Counted from the first letter of the stretch, positions 21,101 through 32,411 are shown. The stretch is DNA of 64,000 bases from Vitellaria paradoxa (GCA_019916065.1 CM034240.1:44156026-44220025), one strand, 5' to 3'. The notes: generated by a model not told the origin, from the letters alone. Program-made: numbers and translations.

Positions 21101-24100
21101 GCTCCAGTTAAGAAGGAGCTGGGCCTTGCATTCAAGGGCAACCAAAAGATGGTGGTTGAAGCATTGGAGGTATGGTACAAGTTGTTTGTTTGTCATGACT
21201 TGATTGAAATTCACTGTTGAATCTTTTCTTCCTTGTTGGGGCTCTGTGTGGCATAATTGGTGGCCATTTTTTAATCCTTATTTTGGGTTTCAAGAAGATT
21301 TTTTTTTTTTGGTAATTAGGTTTCAAGAAGAATTTATTTATTTATTATTATTATTTTTGGGGTTTTTTTTTGGGGGGGGGGGGAGGTGGGTTGGGGGTGA
21401 TTCGCCACATGGGATCCATAGCTTATGAGGATTAAAAACTTAGCCACCACTAGGGGAGTTGGGGGTGATTTGCCACACAGGATTTGTACCTTATGAGGAT
21501 TAAAAGTTTGGCCACGCTAGTGGTGGTCAAGTTTCTGCCTATTTGATGATGCATTATGATTTTAAAGGGTTCTGGATGTTCCAAATAAATTATTTGGGCC
21601 CTAGTGGGTGGAGGAGGGTAACTTATCCAAGACACTGGTTTTCTGAATACTGACTTGTGCTGCATTTGCTGTTTGCCCACAGGCAATGGGGGAAAAAGAA
21701 GCTATGGAAATGAAAGCCACCTTGGAGTCCAAGGGAGAGGTAGAGTTCAATGTTTGCACACTCGGGAAAGATGTCACGATAAAGAAGAACATGGTGACAA
21801 TCTCTAAGGAGAAGAAGAAGGAACACCAGAGGGTTTTCACGCCATCAGTAATTGAACCATCTTTTGGTATTGGGAGAATAATTTACTGTCTCTATGAGCA
21901 TTCCTTCTATACAAGGCCCAGCAAAGGTGGAGATGAACAGCTGAATGTTTTCCGTTTCCCTCCACTTGTGGCACCGATTAAATGCACTGTATTTCCGTTG
22001 GTTCAGAATCAGCAGTATGAGGAAGTTGCCAAACACATTGCCAAATCATTAACTGTTGCTGGGATCTCATATAAGATTGACATAACAGGTATGCACCGCA
22101 TAAGTATGTTGACTACATATTTTATGACTTGATGTCTTTGAAGGGTATTGAGGTCTGAAAATGCAAGTGTAGTTTTATTTTATTTTTCATCTCTCTCTCT
22201 CTCTCTTTTGTTTGTTTTTATTTTTTTTTGGGGGGGGGGGGGGGAGTTGCAATTGCTTGCTTTGTGGTTGCTTTTATCAACCTTAAGTGCCATTTTTTTT
22301 GCAGGCCTTTTTATATAAATATTGCCAATATGTGGGCACTAGGCCTTATAAAAATTTAAATCTGCCTTGTGAAAATGTCTAAAGAAATAAATACCTTGTG
22401 AAAATGTTTTCCATGCTTGCTTTCTGGTTGCTTTTATCAACCTTAAGTGCCATTTTTTTTGCAGGCCTTTATATATAAATATTGCCAATATGTGGGCACT
22501 AGGCCTTATAAAAATTTAAATCTGCCTTGGGAAAATGTTTAAAGAAATAATTACATTGTGAAAATATTTAAAGAAATAATTACGAGGTCATGTAAATTTT
22601 CAGCTCATCTTTTTTCCAACTTAAGCTCTTCAAATTTCCTCCTCAGAAATTCATCTTTCTCAGTTAAAACATGTTCCTTTCCCTTCCCTTTTGGCTATTA
22701 TGTTGAATAAGTGAATGGTTTTAACAAAATAATAACTGCTAAAACCTTGAATACCAAACAAATGGATCACTCAGCTTGTCTTATTTCCAACTTAATCTTT
22801 TCAAATTTCCTCCTCTCCCCCTGCCTCCTCCTGCCCATTATGCCTGAGTAAATGAATGATTTTAAAAATTAATAATTGCTAAAATCCCGAATGCTGGAGA
22901 AATGGATCTCTCTGGTTGTCTTATTTCCAGCTCAACCCTTTCAAATTTCCTCCTCCTCCTATGTCCCGATAGACATTCATCTTTATCTGTTAAAAGCAAT
23001 CTCTCCCCCTTCCTGAGAGAGAGAGAGAGAGAGAGAGAGAAACGAACAGAAAAAAAAAAAAAAAACTCTTCTTGAGGTTTATTATGTTTGATAGATGAAT
23101 GGGTTTAAAAAATAATAAATGGGAATTAACTCTAAAACTGGAGAAATGCGTCCATGTAGCTAATCTCATGTACTTGGATAAGGTCTTTCTCAGTTGAGTT
23201 GGAGTTAGTCTGTTATGCCTTTCTGCTTAGTTTTCTTGCCTACTTTTTGTAGTTCCTTCTGTTTGTGTACTCAATTCCTAGCCATTTATGTTCCTTCGGA
23301 CACCCCCCCCCCCCAAAAAAAAAAACAAACAAAAAAAAATAAGGTCCTCATGATTTAGTCATTGCCATGATAGAGCAGTGGTTCATTTCTTTCAAGAGTA
23401 GTTTTTTTCTCATCCATTTGAGTTCTCTCTGTCTCTCTCTCTCTTTCTCTCTCTTTTTCCCCCTCTTAACTTATCAAATTCCATACTTTTGAGCCACCAT
23501 TTTTCATTAGAACCAAACAAGAAAAGTAATTTTGAATCCCTTCTATTTCCTTATCCCTGGGCAAATTCTCAATCCAAACACAGGGAAAGGGAAAAGAACT
23601 AAAAGGAAAACAAAATTAGAGAAGCCAAATTCCCTACTTTTGTTTGTTTAGGGTGGAAAACTGAAATAAATAAATAAATAAATAAATAAATAAGTAAATT
23701 GACATTTTATCAAGTCCAAGATCCACTTACAAGGTTTTGTAAATTAATAGATTCTTCACTTCAGCTTTTTCTGGATTCTCGGATGCTGATAGTTGTTTGG
23801 TGTTGCTGCTGTCTTCTTGGTTATTCGTCTAAAAAACATCTGATCTGCCTTTTCACCAGTGACGGTGACGCTCTTTTTTGCTGCAATATCTGTTGAAGTC
23901 ATTGCTGGGTTTGGGACTAAGGCTTTGTTGGGAGTCGAATTGTGCTGTATTGCTGAGTTGATGAACTGGGAAACTAACCAATAGCGAATTTGCACGTTGT
24001 TAAATATTACAGGTACATCAATAGGTAAGCGATATGCGAGAACAGATGAACTGGGGGTTCCCCTTGCCATTACAGTGGATTCAACATCATCGGTGACACT

Positions 24101-24245
24101 CCGGGAGAGAGACAGCAAGCAACAGATTCGCGTTAATGTAGAGGAAGTGGCTTCTGTAGTGAAGGAGGTGACTGATGGCTTGAGCACGTGGGCTGATGTG
24201 CTGTGGAAATACCCCACCCACTCATCTGCAACAGCTGAGGATTAA
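18118..24245 (+). CDS. glycyl-tRNA synthetase, class II alpha-2 type
   Basis: Charges tRNA-Gly with glycine, using ATP, in the cytosol and probably mitochondria. Nine exons: 18118-18297, 18977-19359, 19516-19633, 20108-20302, 20435-20659, 20912-20971, 21089-21169, 21683-22088 and 24013-24245. All introns are GT-AG and phases agree, giving 626 aa. Visible parts: N-terminal catalytic start ([21 protein letters not shown]), class II motif 2 with FRNE followed by [19 protein letters not shown] across the exon 3/4 junction, motif 3 [12 protein letters not shown] in exon 8, and an anticodon-binding domain from [14 protein letters not shown] to the end. The start at 18118 is chosen for its strong context and its match to the family. 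Known plant homologues carry an N-terminal WHEP helix-turn-helix; here only about ten residues precede the catalytic domain. Intron 8 is 1.9 kb and repeat-filled. Confidence 0.95.
21391..21530 (+). repeat. 68-bp tandem duplication in GlyRS intron 7
   Basis: TTGGGGGTGATTCGCCACA at 21391 recurs as TTGGGGGTGATTTGCCACA at 21459. Both copies continue with TTATGAGGATTAAAA. It lies just after a G-rich homopolymer tract. Confidence 0.8.
22254..22562 (+). repeat. 160-bp tandem duplication in GlyRS intron 8
   Basis: TGCTTGCTTTGTGGTTGC at 22254 recurs at 22414 with few differences over the whole unit. Both copies contain CATTTTTTTTGCAGGCC, an acceptor-like polypyrimidine-AG. High identity suggests a recent duplication. 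Confidence 0.9.
22606..23100 (+). repeat. diverged triplicate repeat in GlyRS intron 8
   Basis: The segment TTTCCAACTTAAGCTCTTCA followed by AATTTCCTCCTC recurs near 22610, 22783 and 22922. Each copy is followed by an ATTATG...TGAATGGTTTTAA block and a GGAGAAATGGATC-like end. Copies are 140-180 bp and more diverged than the 160-bp pair. The last contains a (GA)n run at 23015-23040. Confidence 0.7.
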
Positions 24246-25584
24246 AGTTTGGAGGTTCTAATCTTGAGCTTATTGCATCAATCCAATTTCCATGTCAAAT
24301 TTGCATTTTTTTTAATACACAGAGAGTATTATAATTTTATTTTTATACGAGGATTTAGTGAATGTGAAAATACTTTGACTCAATTCTGGCAACTGGCCTT
24401 GCTTCTTGAAAGATAGGAATGATATTTCTTTTATAGGTATGTATGGAAGTTTCCGAGCAGCAAAATACACAGTCGCTGTTGATGTTACTGTTTTTCTATA
24501 GATGTTACTGTTTTTCTGTTCATGTAACCACCCCCCCCCCCCCCCCAAAAAAAAAAAAAAAAAAACTCTCTGGGTCCTAGATAATTTTAGTCTACAAAAT
24601 TCCAATTTGGGAACTGGCTTGCTTTCAGGGATTCTAGTACCTTCATGGGTTGACTGACTGCATAGAATAGATAACGCTAGCAACTGGTTGTGAGGTCCCC
24701 CACAGAATGGTTGGCTTAAAAGTTAGCTTAATGTCCTACTGTTTTACATGGATAGATCTGCCGTAGAAAGCAGGAAAATATATTCTTGTAGACCAGTCAT
24801 CTCTTTGTCAAATGGTTGGTTTGTTAACCCGAGGGGGTATATATTTTTTAATTTTTATGTGTTTATGTTTAATTTAATTTTTATTTTTTTTATGAAAAAT
24901 ATTTATTTTAGTACTAAAAAATGATACCAATTATGTTGTTTTATCAATAAATGAGATGGGGGAATGGCTGAAGCTATTGGCGTTTGTTTGTCAGGGTGAG
25001 GGTGTCTTTTTAGCATTAGGGCTAGGCCCTGATGCCTATGAGCAACTCTATAATACTAGATCTGGCAGCGTTCATTATTTGTTAGGCTTATCTGGGGTTC
25101 GAGCATGGGTCATATTCTACTACAGGGGACAGTTAATATCCCCCTCTTACGAGGACTGTTTGGGCTCCCAAAAAATAAAACTTCGAAAGTTATCAAAAAT
25201 TGCAAGAAACAATTATCAATTGTTTTTTAATTTTTTTCAATTAAATTTCATAACACAGCATTTTTACATTAATTTTTTATACTATTTTTGCTATTTTTTG
25301 TCATTCAAACAGTCCTATATGTTTTTTAAATTTTTTCTAATTAAATTTTATTTTTTATCACTTTTATATTAATTTTTTATACTTTTTTTTTAATATTGTT
25401 CAGGCCATTCAAGTAGCCTATGGGTGCATTTTGAGTGAAAAAGTGAGTTAGAGTAAAATAATTTGTGAATTCGTAATTTGTGTAATGAGATAAAAAGTGA
25501 ATAATTTTTAAAAATTTAAAAAAAAAAATTAAAGTTTTTCAATAATTTTTAATAAATTAAACACACCTTATATGTTATTGTTAT
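24246..25584. other. GlyRS 3' flank and intergenic DNA
   Basis: Begins with the GlyRS 3' UTR. Contains a poly(C)-poly(A) tract near 24531-24565, a less AT-rich patch at 24950-25150 with an unrecognised short ORF, and AT-rich family I-like sequence at about 25430-25580. No gene is supported. Confidence 0.55.
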
Positions 25585-26083
25585 TGGGTAAATTATAGTG
25601 ATAATTCCTGAAATTTGAGAAAAATAATGCGTTTAGAATAATAAAAAGTAAGATTTATAACGTTTAAAATAATTATATCCACTTTCCCTTAATATTTAAA
25701 GTATTTAAATTTAATACTTATAACGTTTAAAAGTTACATTTAATTATTTTATTTCAAAAATTTACTATCAAAACTAAATAAAAATATTAAAATAATTAAA
25801 ATTTAAGATTTTTTTTTATTTTATCCCTTCTTTTCACATTTTTAACAATTTTTTTTACAAAAATCTCAAAATAAGTAAAAATAATTTTTACGAAATTTTA
25901 TTAAAAAAACTCACAAAATGTGAAAAAGAGAAGAATAAAATAAAAAAATACTTATAGTTAATTTAACTATTTATATTAAATTTTAATGATTTATTTTATT
26001 ATAAAAAAAACATGTGTAACTTTTAAATGTTCTAAATATTAAATATAATTATCTAAATATTAAAGAGTGATAAATACTTACCC
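25585..26083. repeat. foldback (long inverted repeat) element, about 500 bp
   Basis: Left end GGGTAAATTATAGTGATA pairs with right end TATCACTCTTTAATATTTAG-like sequence read on the other strand (right end ...TACTTACCC). Inner arms also pair: TCCCTTCTTTTCACATTTTT at about 25825 with AAAATGTGAAAAAGAGAAG at about 25915. Arms are roughly 200-240 bp and imperfect, closing on a short loop. Consistent with an old MITE able to form a long hairpin. Confidence 0.7.
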
Positions 26084-26135
26084 TGACCTAAACTCTATAT
26101 ATATATATATATAGATATATATTTCTTATATTAAA

Positions 26136-26452
26136 AAATATTTAAAGGCACAATTTTAAATAATTTTTAATAATTTTTAATCAAAAATTATTAATTATAA
26201 TTGTAATTTTTGTTATATTTGATAAAACAAATAACAATTTTTATTAATTTTTAACAATTTTTTAATGTTTGATAAAGTTTTTAATAACTTTTAATAACCA
26301 CTACCGAATTTTAATAACTTTAAACAAAATTTAAGTTGAAAAATTACTATAATAAAACAAAAAAAGTGATAAAAATTAATACTTTATCAAATGCCCGAAA
26401 AATAAAAAATTAATAATTTTTCTACTAAAATTTTTTTGCTACCAAACGCCCT
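26136..26452. repeat. family D AT-rich repeat
   Basis: Built of TTTTTAATAATTTTTAACAA-type motifs with a TTTGATAAA...ATAAC core, ending in TACCAAACGCCC. Relatives lie at 37915-38245, 42225-42505, 60030-60355 and 62322-62575. Low complexity makes the borders uncertain. Confidence 0.5.
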
Positions 26453-26591
26453 CTAGATAAATCAGAACGATGGATGATGTTGCCAATTAAATTTCGGTCC
26501 GATCATACAGAATCACATAAGCTAATTCATCGTCATCCATTACAAGAGCGAGTCCCTCACAAACCCCACCCACTCAAATTGAGAATTTCAA

Positions 26592-29500
26592 TCAGAAAGG
26601 CAAGTGCTCCGCCGCACCAGACACAGAACTAGAACCCCCCGCCGCCACCGCCGCAGCAGCGCCGCTGCGCTCGGCGTGGCAGAGCTGGCGGAGCTTGGTG
26701 GGAACGTACCAAATGGCAAGGCGAGGGTGGGCGTTGAAAATGGCGTCGATGTCCCAGCCTTGACGCGCCGCTATGGAGACAAGCGGCTTGTAACAGGCTT
26801 GCCTCCACGCGCCGACGTTCTCGCCCCGCTCCTTGAAAGCTCTCCTCAGTGCGTCGGAGGCCTCCTCGTCGAGACAGTGCAGCGCGTAGCAGTGTACGTA
26901 GTGCCTCATCTTGGGCTTGTTTATGTAGCTCGCACCCGCCTTCTTCGCGTACCTGAACACCTGGTTTGTTACCTAATAATACACACACCCCCCACCCCCC
27001 CCCCCCCCAAAATTCCAATATCAAAACCAAAAGTCGCTCTGAGAATTAAACATAAACATTAAAACGGGAAAATTAACTGAAAATTACTATTTTAATTAAC
27101 TAGAAGCTGTGAAATTTTAAATATACAAACTTTTTTTACTTACAATACAATTGAGCGTTGCATCCATAATAACCATTGAGGAATTTTAAATTTGTAGCTT
27201 ATTAAAATTGATGGCCATCTGATAAACTCCTACTACTTGTAAAAGTTTATTTTTGGCGAAAATTTTGATATCATAGAAAGTTAATTTTTTTTTTTTGATA
27301 TGTTTGGTAAAGTTAATGATTAAAATTACCAACTTTTAGACGATGTTTGATCGAGAGGATCGGGAATAAATAATACTATAAAATAAGATACGAAAATAAA
27401 TAAAATAAGAGATTAATTTCATCCGTTAGTTAGTTGGTAGAATATAAAGTGAGATAATAAATATTATTTGATAGGAGTGTGATTTAAATAAGGGTATTTT
27501 GATTTTAAAAAAACATAAAAAATTAATATAAAAATAATATGTGACAAAATTTAACTAAATGAAGTTGATATTTTTGAGCACGGTTGTTAGCTCAAGTGAT
27601 AGAAGCCCCCCTCAAGCTTGCTCACTACCCGGGTTCAAGATCCGGGGTATTCCCCTTCTCCGCTTAACTATCCAAAAAAAAAAAAAGTTAATACTTGTTT
27701 TTGGTAATTTTTTATAACTTTGAGAAGAGTTTGATAAACCAAAAACTCTAATGTTAGACTTTCAAAATTTGACGCAAATCGAATTCAGAAATGGAGATAT
27801 ATCCATCCCACCTAATCCCACATTTTAAGAAATTAGCAATCCCTAATCCCTTTTATTTTTTATTATTAAACATGAGATTTGAGAGACCCAACAAATGTGA
27901 AAAAATTACAAACACAATCTTGATGCTTTTCAGTGAAAAAAAAAATTACAATTTTGAGTACAAAAGTGTGTTTGGTAACTGTAAACAATTGATTTTTTTT
28001 CTTTCATAAAAGAAGTTTACAAAGCTAATTTTTTTAATGCATTTCACAAAAAAAAACAAAAAACAAAAAACAAAACAAAAACAATAATTTTTAGTGTAGA
28101 AAAATTTTAGTCTAAAAGTTCAATTTTCTTAATATAGAAAATTAATACAATAAATTAATTAAATGATTTAATAATTTATGCTGTGCCACTTCAAGTTTGG
28201 TATTAGATATTAGTTCTAATTAATGTTTGGGCAGAGGGTATTGTTGATGTCCATTAATGCTATAAAAATAGGTATTATTCTTAAGCCTGATAAGTCGGTT
28301 TGTAAGCGAAATTTTTAACTTCCCACTAATTTTTTTTTTTTTTTTTTGGGTTAGGTGTAACTTTTTATGCATTTAATAAAAATTTCAACCACTTTTAAAA
28401 TTTTTTGACTGTTTGATGTATAAAAAATAAAAAAAAAAAATTAGTAACTCCTAAAAACTTTTGCTGGTTTGATAAAAAAGTTATTTTAAAAAATTTTAGC
28501 AATTAACTTTTAAAATATTGTCAAAAAAAAAAGAATTAGAAAAGTTGCTAAAATATATATATATATATATGTATTTTGAGGGGGTAGTCAGGGGAGTGAT
28601 CTTTGAGTCTTAAAATGAATTATTTGTAGAATATTATTGATGTGACTGATGTATTTGTGTTCCCATACAAATGGAAGTAAAGAAGAAAAACAAATGGAAG
28701 CAACTGGGGGTTTCATTCAAATATGTATGGTGGGGATGGTTGTTGAATTTATTAATATTTATTTAAGATCAGTTAAAGAAAAAAACAATTTATTTATTTA
28801 TTTTTACCTTGGTGGGGCATTTTTCACCTCGCTCTTTGGCGATGTTCTGGACTTGGATCAAGAACTCGCGGCACTGCTCGTAGAGGTGGAAGAGATAATC
28901 AAGGCCGTTCTTTTTCCCACGCGCCACTTCCCCAGGCTCCGTCACGATGAACGGGTGCTCGCGCTGCCTCTGATCACTCCCTCCTCCTCCGCCTCCGCCG
29001 TTGTCGTCGTCGTCGTCCTCACCTCCTTCCGTTCCGTCGTCGTCCTCCAACGACACCATTCTCGCCTCCCCCTTCTTCCGCCGCTGCTGTCTCTTCTTCG
29101 CCACCTCCCAAACCCCTTTTCCGCCGTTGCCGCCGCCGCCACTTCCCGCCGCTTCCTTCTGTTGCACCGGCTCCTCCGACAGCCCTATCCCCCAAAAGCG
29201 CGCAGCCATAAATAGCAAGGAAAGAAACACAACAGAGAGCCTACACATATACGGTGTTCCCACATCGGGAAGGGGCTGATGTTCAGTAAATAAGTGGGAG
29301 GTAAAACTTCACCTCATGAACTAGCTTTTGGGATTAAAATAGACTTAAGACCACCCAACAATGAGTTTTCCCACATTGGTTGTTGGGTTTTTCCCGGTAA
29401 ACTGAAATTAATGTTAAACAACTTAAACCTCAGCAGCTCTGGAACTAACACTTTAGGTGGTTTTGAGTCCCTCATCCCAAAAATTAGCTCAAAAGGTGAC

Positions 29501-30008
29501 ACACTTATAAACTGAACCCCAACTCCTTCCACATTATGTAATTTATATGCTAAGTAAAAGACATGCATGTACCTTCCTGGGAGAGTGCGTCAAGAGCATG
29601 AGTGGTGTCGGCGGAGAGGAGGTAGCGCCGCCGTGATTCTTCCTCATCGAGCCGCCGCCTCTCCGCCCTAACGGCGGCTTTTACGCCGTACCTCTCTCCA
29701 ACCAGGAGGTCCCACCGGAAAATCTGAGTGAGGCTGTTCATCATATCGTCCAACTCCTCCTCCTTCATATCTAACAGAGTATTCACGGTGAAACCCAGCT
29801 CAGCTATCTTCGCAGCAGTGTAGTATCTGATGCCGTAAGCTTCGAATAAGTTCTCCAGTCCTCCCAGCTCTTGCGGCCGGACGGAGTACGCCGGCGGCTG
29901 TGGGGGCGCTGGCGGAGGCGCAAGCGCTTCCAGCAGGCGGTTCGCCGGTGGAACAGCGGCTCTAGGGTCCCACTTGAACAAGGTCGCCGAGAAGGCGTCT
30001 GGATCCAT
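26592..30008 (-). CDS. LFY: LEAFY/FLORICAULA floral meristem transcription factor
   Basis: Master regulator of floral meristem identity and activator of AP1 and floral homeotic genes; a nuclear DNA-binding protein. Three exons on the minus strand: 30008-29573, 29184-28808 and 26972-26592. Introns are 388 and 1835 bp, GT-AG, with matching phases, giving 397 aa, the usual LFY length. The N-terminal SAM-like oligomerisation domain ([33 protein letters not shown]) lies at about residues 50-135. A variable basic/acidic, Gly- and Asp-rich linker follows. The C-terminal helix-turn-helix DNA-binding domain runs from [20 protein letters not shown] through [20 protein letters not shown] to [12 protein letters not shown], spanning exons 2 and 3. 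The two intron positions are those conserved in LFY genes. No lesion is seen. It is convergent with GlyRS. Intron 2 carries a SINE; intron 1 an LTR-like insertion. Confidence 0.97.
27338..27560. repeat. family H repeat in LFY intron 2
   Basis: GATGTTTGATCGAGAGGATC, AATAATACTATAAAATAAG and TTGATAGGAGTG-type motifs match the family at 30630-31016 and 11746-12190. The right part is truncated or diverged. Confidence 0.5.
27572..27680 (+). mobile_element. tRNA-derived SINE in LFY intron 2
   Basis: A Pol III type 2 promoter is visible: an A-box-like TTAGCTCAAGTGATAGAAG near 27585 and a B-box GGGTTCAAGATCC near 27631, about 45 bp apart as in a tRNA head. A poly(A) tail follows at about 27674-27687. 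The surrounding AAGTTGATA and AAGTTAATA may be a diverged target-site duplication. Sense orientation is opposite to LFY transcription. Confidence 0.7.
29249..29520 (-). repeat. LTR-like insertion(s) in LFY intron 1
   Basis: On the minus strand, TGTTGGGTGGTCTTAAGTC begins near 29358 and runs to CGATGTGGGAACACC near 29249. Beside it, ACCAATGTGGGAAAAC marks the end of another similar unit extending to about 29520. Motifs (GTTGGGTGGT, AAAAGCTAGTTCATGAGGTG, CAATGTGGGA) match the solo LTR at 46263-46520, so intron 1 seems to hold two degraded, abutting copies. Confidence 0.55.
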
Positions 30009-30110
30009 TTGCTAACCCACACGAGCAAGTCCAAAAACACACACACTCTCTCTCTCTATATCTTCTCTCTCTATATCGTCGTTGGTATGTATAGACCAAA
30101 AAGTTCACTG
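30009..30110 (-). promoter_or_regulatory. GA-rich LFY leader/promoter-proximal region
   Basis: Directly upstream of the LFY ATG the minus strand carries (GA)n tracts broken by GATATAGAGAG, with a GTGTGTGTG run closer to the start. GA repeats in plant leaders are known targets of BPC/GAGA-binding proteins. A direct role here is inferred. Confidence 0.4.
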
Positions 30111-30629
30111 TTCAATCGTTTTATGAAGGTACTGTGTGAGGGTTTTGAAGTACTGGTGGCGATTAGTACGCCTATGGGATGATCTGTAACGTCTACCATC
30201 ATCTCATCTGGATGTTGTTGTTCTAGTGGAACTGCAAAGATGTAACTAGACAGTTGGATTCGAACCAGAATAACCCATAAAAAGTTTCTGAAGCCAACCA
30301 GTCTTGCTCAACTCCAACTGAATATGGGATGATTTCATTGGAAGCCCTTGAGATATGACACCGCTTGGGGCATTCTAAGATAATTGAATGGATTTGTTTT
30401 TAGATATGAGGTTCTAGGTTCGTTATAAATTAAAGTTAAAAATTAAGCAGTATTTGAATGATAAAAAAATTGAACAAATCGGTGTAAAAGTAATATTTAA
30501 CGAAATTTGATTAATTTTTTTTTTAAATTATAATTTTTTGTAAATCTTGATGAATTTTGACTAACTAAACACTTTTTAATTAATTCATTGGGCTAAGTGT
30601 TCAGGCCTATTTGATGTTTGATATATAGG
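30111..30629. other. LFY upstream region
   Basis: Mostly single-copy-looking DNA for the first 300 bp, then AT-rich. It presumably holds LFY regulatory sequence, but I recognise no specific element with confidence. Confidence 0.4.
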
Positions 30630-31016
30630 CCACGTTTGTTTTTGGGATTAAAACCTGAAATTAGAGTGTATATTCGTGAGACTCACTCTAATTTTATGTT
30701 TGATTGGAAAAAGTGAGAGGAGATTATTAGTACCATGAGACTGTTTATATACCAAAATTGGATATAAGCAATATTATGGTAAATGTAGTATTACTTATAC
30801 TCCATTTTCGAATTTATTTTTAGCCAAAATTTAAAAACTCAAAGTTATTTCCTGTCACATCATTTGTCAAATCACATATTTTATTTCACTTTATATCTTA
30901 TTAACTAAATATTAAAAAAACAATTCCACGTAAAAATAATCTCACTAATCCCATATATTATTCAATAGTATTATTATATCCTATCATCAAATTCCTCAAT
31001 TAAACATAGTTATAAG
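30630..31016. repeat. family H repeat, uninterrupted copy
   Basis: From CCACGTTTGTTTTTGGGATT to CCTCAATTAAACATAG. Contains TTAGTACCATGAGACTG and TAATCTCACTAATCCCATAT, which pair as part of imperfect inverted arms. It serves as the reference for the interrupted copy at 11746-12190. Confidence 0.6.
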
Positions 31017-31059
31017 GAAATTGAAAGAAATGGAATAACTATTTTTATACTTTTTTTGG

Positions 31060-31412
31060 GAGGGGATTTGGAGATTTAACCAAGTTTAAAAAATTTCAAA
31101 AAATCTCAAAAGTTTCAATTTTTTCAAACTCTAAAAAATCTCAATGTTTTTAAAAAATTTATCAAACGGATTTTGTTAGATTTTTTAAAAAGTGAGACTG
31201 ACATTTATACTAAAACTATACAAAACTTCAAAAAATTTTTAAATTCTTTACTAAAATTTTGTCACTTGTCATTTTATATAATTTTTAACAACTTTATATT
31301 AAATCAAATATAAATATTCAACCATTATTTCAAAATAATTTTTTATACTTTAAATTCTAAAAAATTTCACTTTTGATTTTGTTTTAATTTTTTTGACACT
31401 TCAAACGGCCCT
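31060..31412. repeat. family E MITE-like element
   Basis: About 350 bp ending CACTTCAAACGGCCC. The interior (TCACTTGTCATTTTATATAA, TTAAATCAAATATAAATAT) is clearly shared with 41206-41577 and, inverted, with 38657-39013. Confidence 0.7.
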
Positions 31413-31735
31413 TTATTACTTTGAAATCGCTTGACAATTCAAAATTTTATTAATTTTGCACAAAATTTTAATACGTTTCACTTTAGTTAGTTGTTTAGTA
31501 TTTGGTAAAAATTTATAAAAGTTTAAGAAAATTAAAAAAAAATTAATTTTTATATGTGGTGGAAAAAGTTAAAGAAAATTACTAAATTTATTATTATTAT
31601 TTTATTTTTTTTTTGGTAAAAGTTAGTGAATTAAGTATAACTTTTATTAAGTACACTTATTTGAATCTTAAAAAAAAGTATACTTCTTTTTTTTTTAATA
31701 GAACACTTAAGTTTACAAATCAAATCAAAAACTTG

Positions 31736-31835
31736 GTTTGGAGACTGAGGCTATAAGCTCGCGCACACTAACACGAACTCCTAATATGGGAGCCTGCCTG
31801 TAACTCATGGCTCACAACCTAACTCAGTAAAAAAA
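31736..31835 (-). repeat. SINE-like fragment
   Basis: The reverse complement reads CTGAGTTAGGTTGTGAGCCA then TGAGTTACAGGCAGGCTCCC, similar to 49037-49130 (GTTAGGTTGAGTGGCTCATG). It looks like part of a dispersed tRNA-like or short retroposon, but the Pol III boxes are not convincing. Confidence 0.35.
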
Positions 31836-31846
31836 GTACACTTATT

Positions 31847-32040
31847 TATAATATGGGAATGATAATTCCACAGTACCAAATTAGCTTAGTGTTTGGTACT
31901 TTTTAATAATTGCACTAATGTAAATGAGTTGATTAAAATAATGAAATAATTATAATATGGGAATGATAATTCCACGGTACCAAATTAGGTTAGCGTTTGG
32001 TACTTTTTAATAATTACACAAGTGTAAACGAGTTGAATAG
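31847..32040 (+). repeat. 104-bp tandem duplication
   Basis: ATATGGGAATGATAATTCCA at 31851 recurs at 31955, and the following TACCAAATTA and GTTTGGTACTTTTTAATAAT blocks also repeat. Two copies, a few differences. Confidence 0.85.
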
Positions 32041-32043
32041 AGT

Positions 32044-32411
32044 TAGGTACTATTTGGCATAAAAAAAATAAAATAAATTGAGATAAAATGTAGTTTAGAA
32101 TTGATTTTGGCACCACTTTTTTTTGAAAAGTCGTAAATTCTGGGAACGGTTTGCCAAATTCGTTCCCACGGATTCAAAAAAATTCACAAAAAATAGCGAT
32201 AATGATACTTGTTTGAAAGCTCTCAATACAAAGAATATGATTGTATAAAAAATTTACACATTCGGATAACCTACTTCAAGATTTTTTATTTTTTTAGCGA
32301 AATATTGAAATTTTTTAAAATTAGTGATGGCGGAAAAATTAAATATAAAGGAGTTGTTAGAAATTTATAGAGATTTTCAGTATTTTTTTTATGCCAAACG
32401 CAGCCTTAGTG
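32044..32411 (-). repeat. family B MITE-like element
   Basis: Inverted copy relative to 35621-35987. Shares TTCCCACGGATTCAAAAAAA, TTGTATAAAAAATTTACACA and CGGATAACCTACTTC-type segments. Ends are TTTGGCAT and ATGCCAAACGC. Confidence 0.8.

Noticed and set aside
21360..21385. G- and C-homopolymer tracts (also 22230, 24531, 26993, 50260, 57587, 59948) as G-quadruplex regulators
   Set aside because: They are single uninterrupted runs next to poly(T) or poly(A), typical of slippage or sequencing uncertainty, and do not show spaced G-tracts.
24956..25372. ORF of 138 codons downstream of GlyRS
   Set aside because: The first 60 codons have gene-like composition but match nothing I recognise, and the rest is Phe/Tyr-rich translation of AT-rich DNA. 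Not enough support for a gene.
26604..27062. Plus-strand ORF over LFY exon 3
   Set aside because: Shadow of the strongly conserved LFY DNA-binding exon on the minus strand.
27580..27650. Functional tRNA gene
   Set aside because: A- and B-box-like sequences are present, but there is no acceptor-stem pairing and a poly(A) tail follows, so a SINE is the better call.
28649..29279. Plus-strand Ser/Val-rich ORFs over LFY exon 2
   Set aside because: Antisense to the Gly/Asp-rich LFY linker; low-complexity artefacts.
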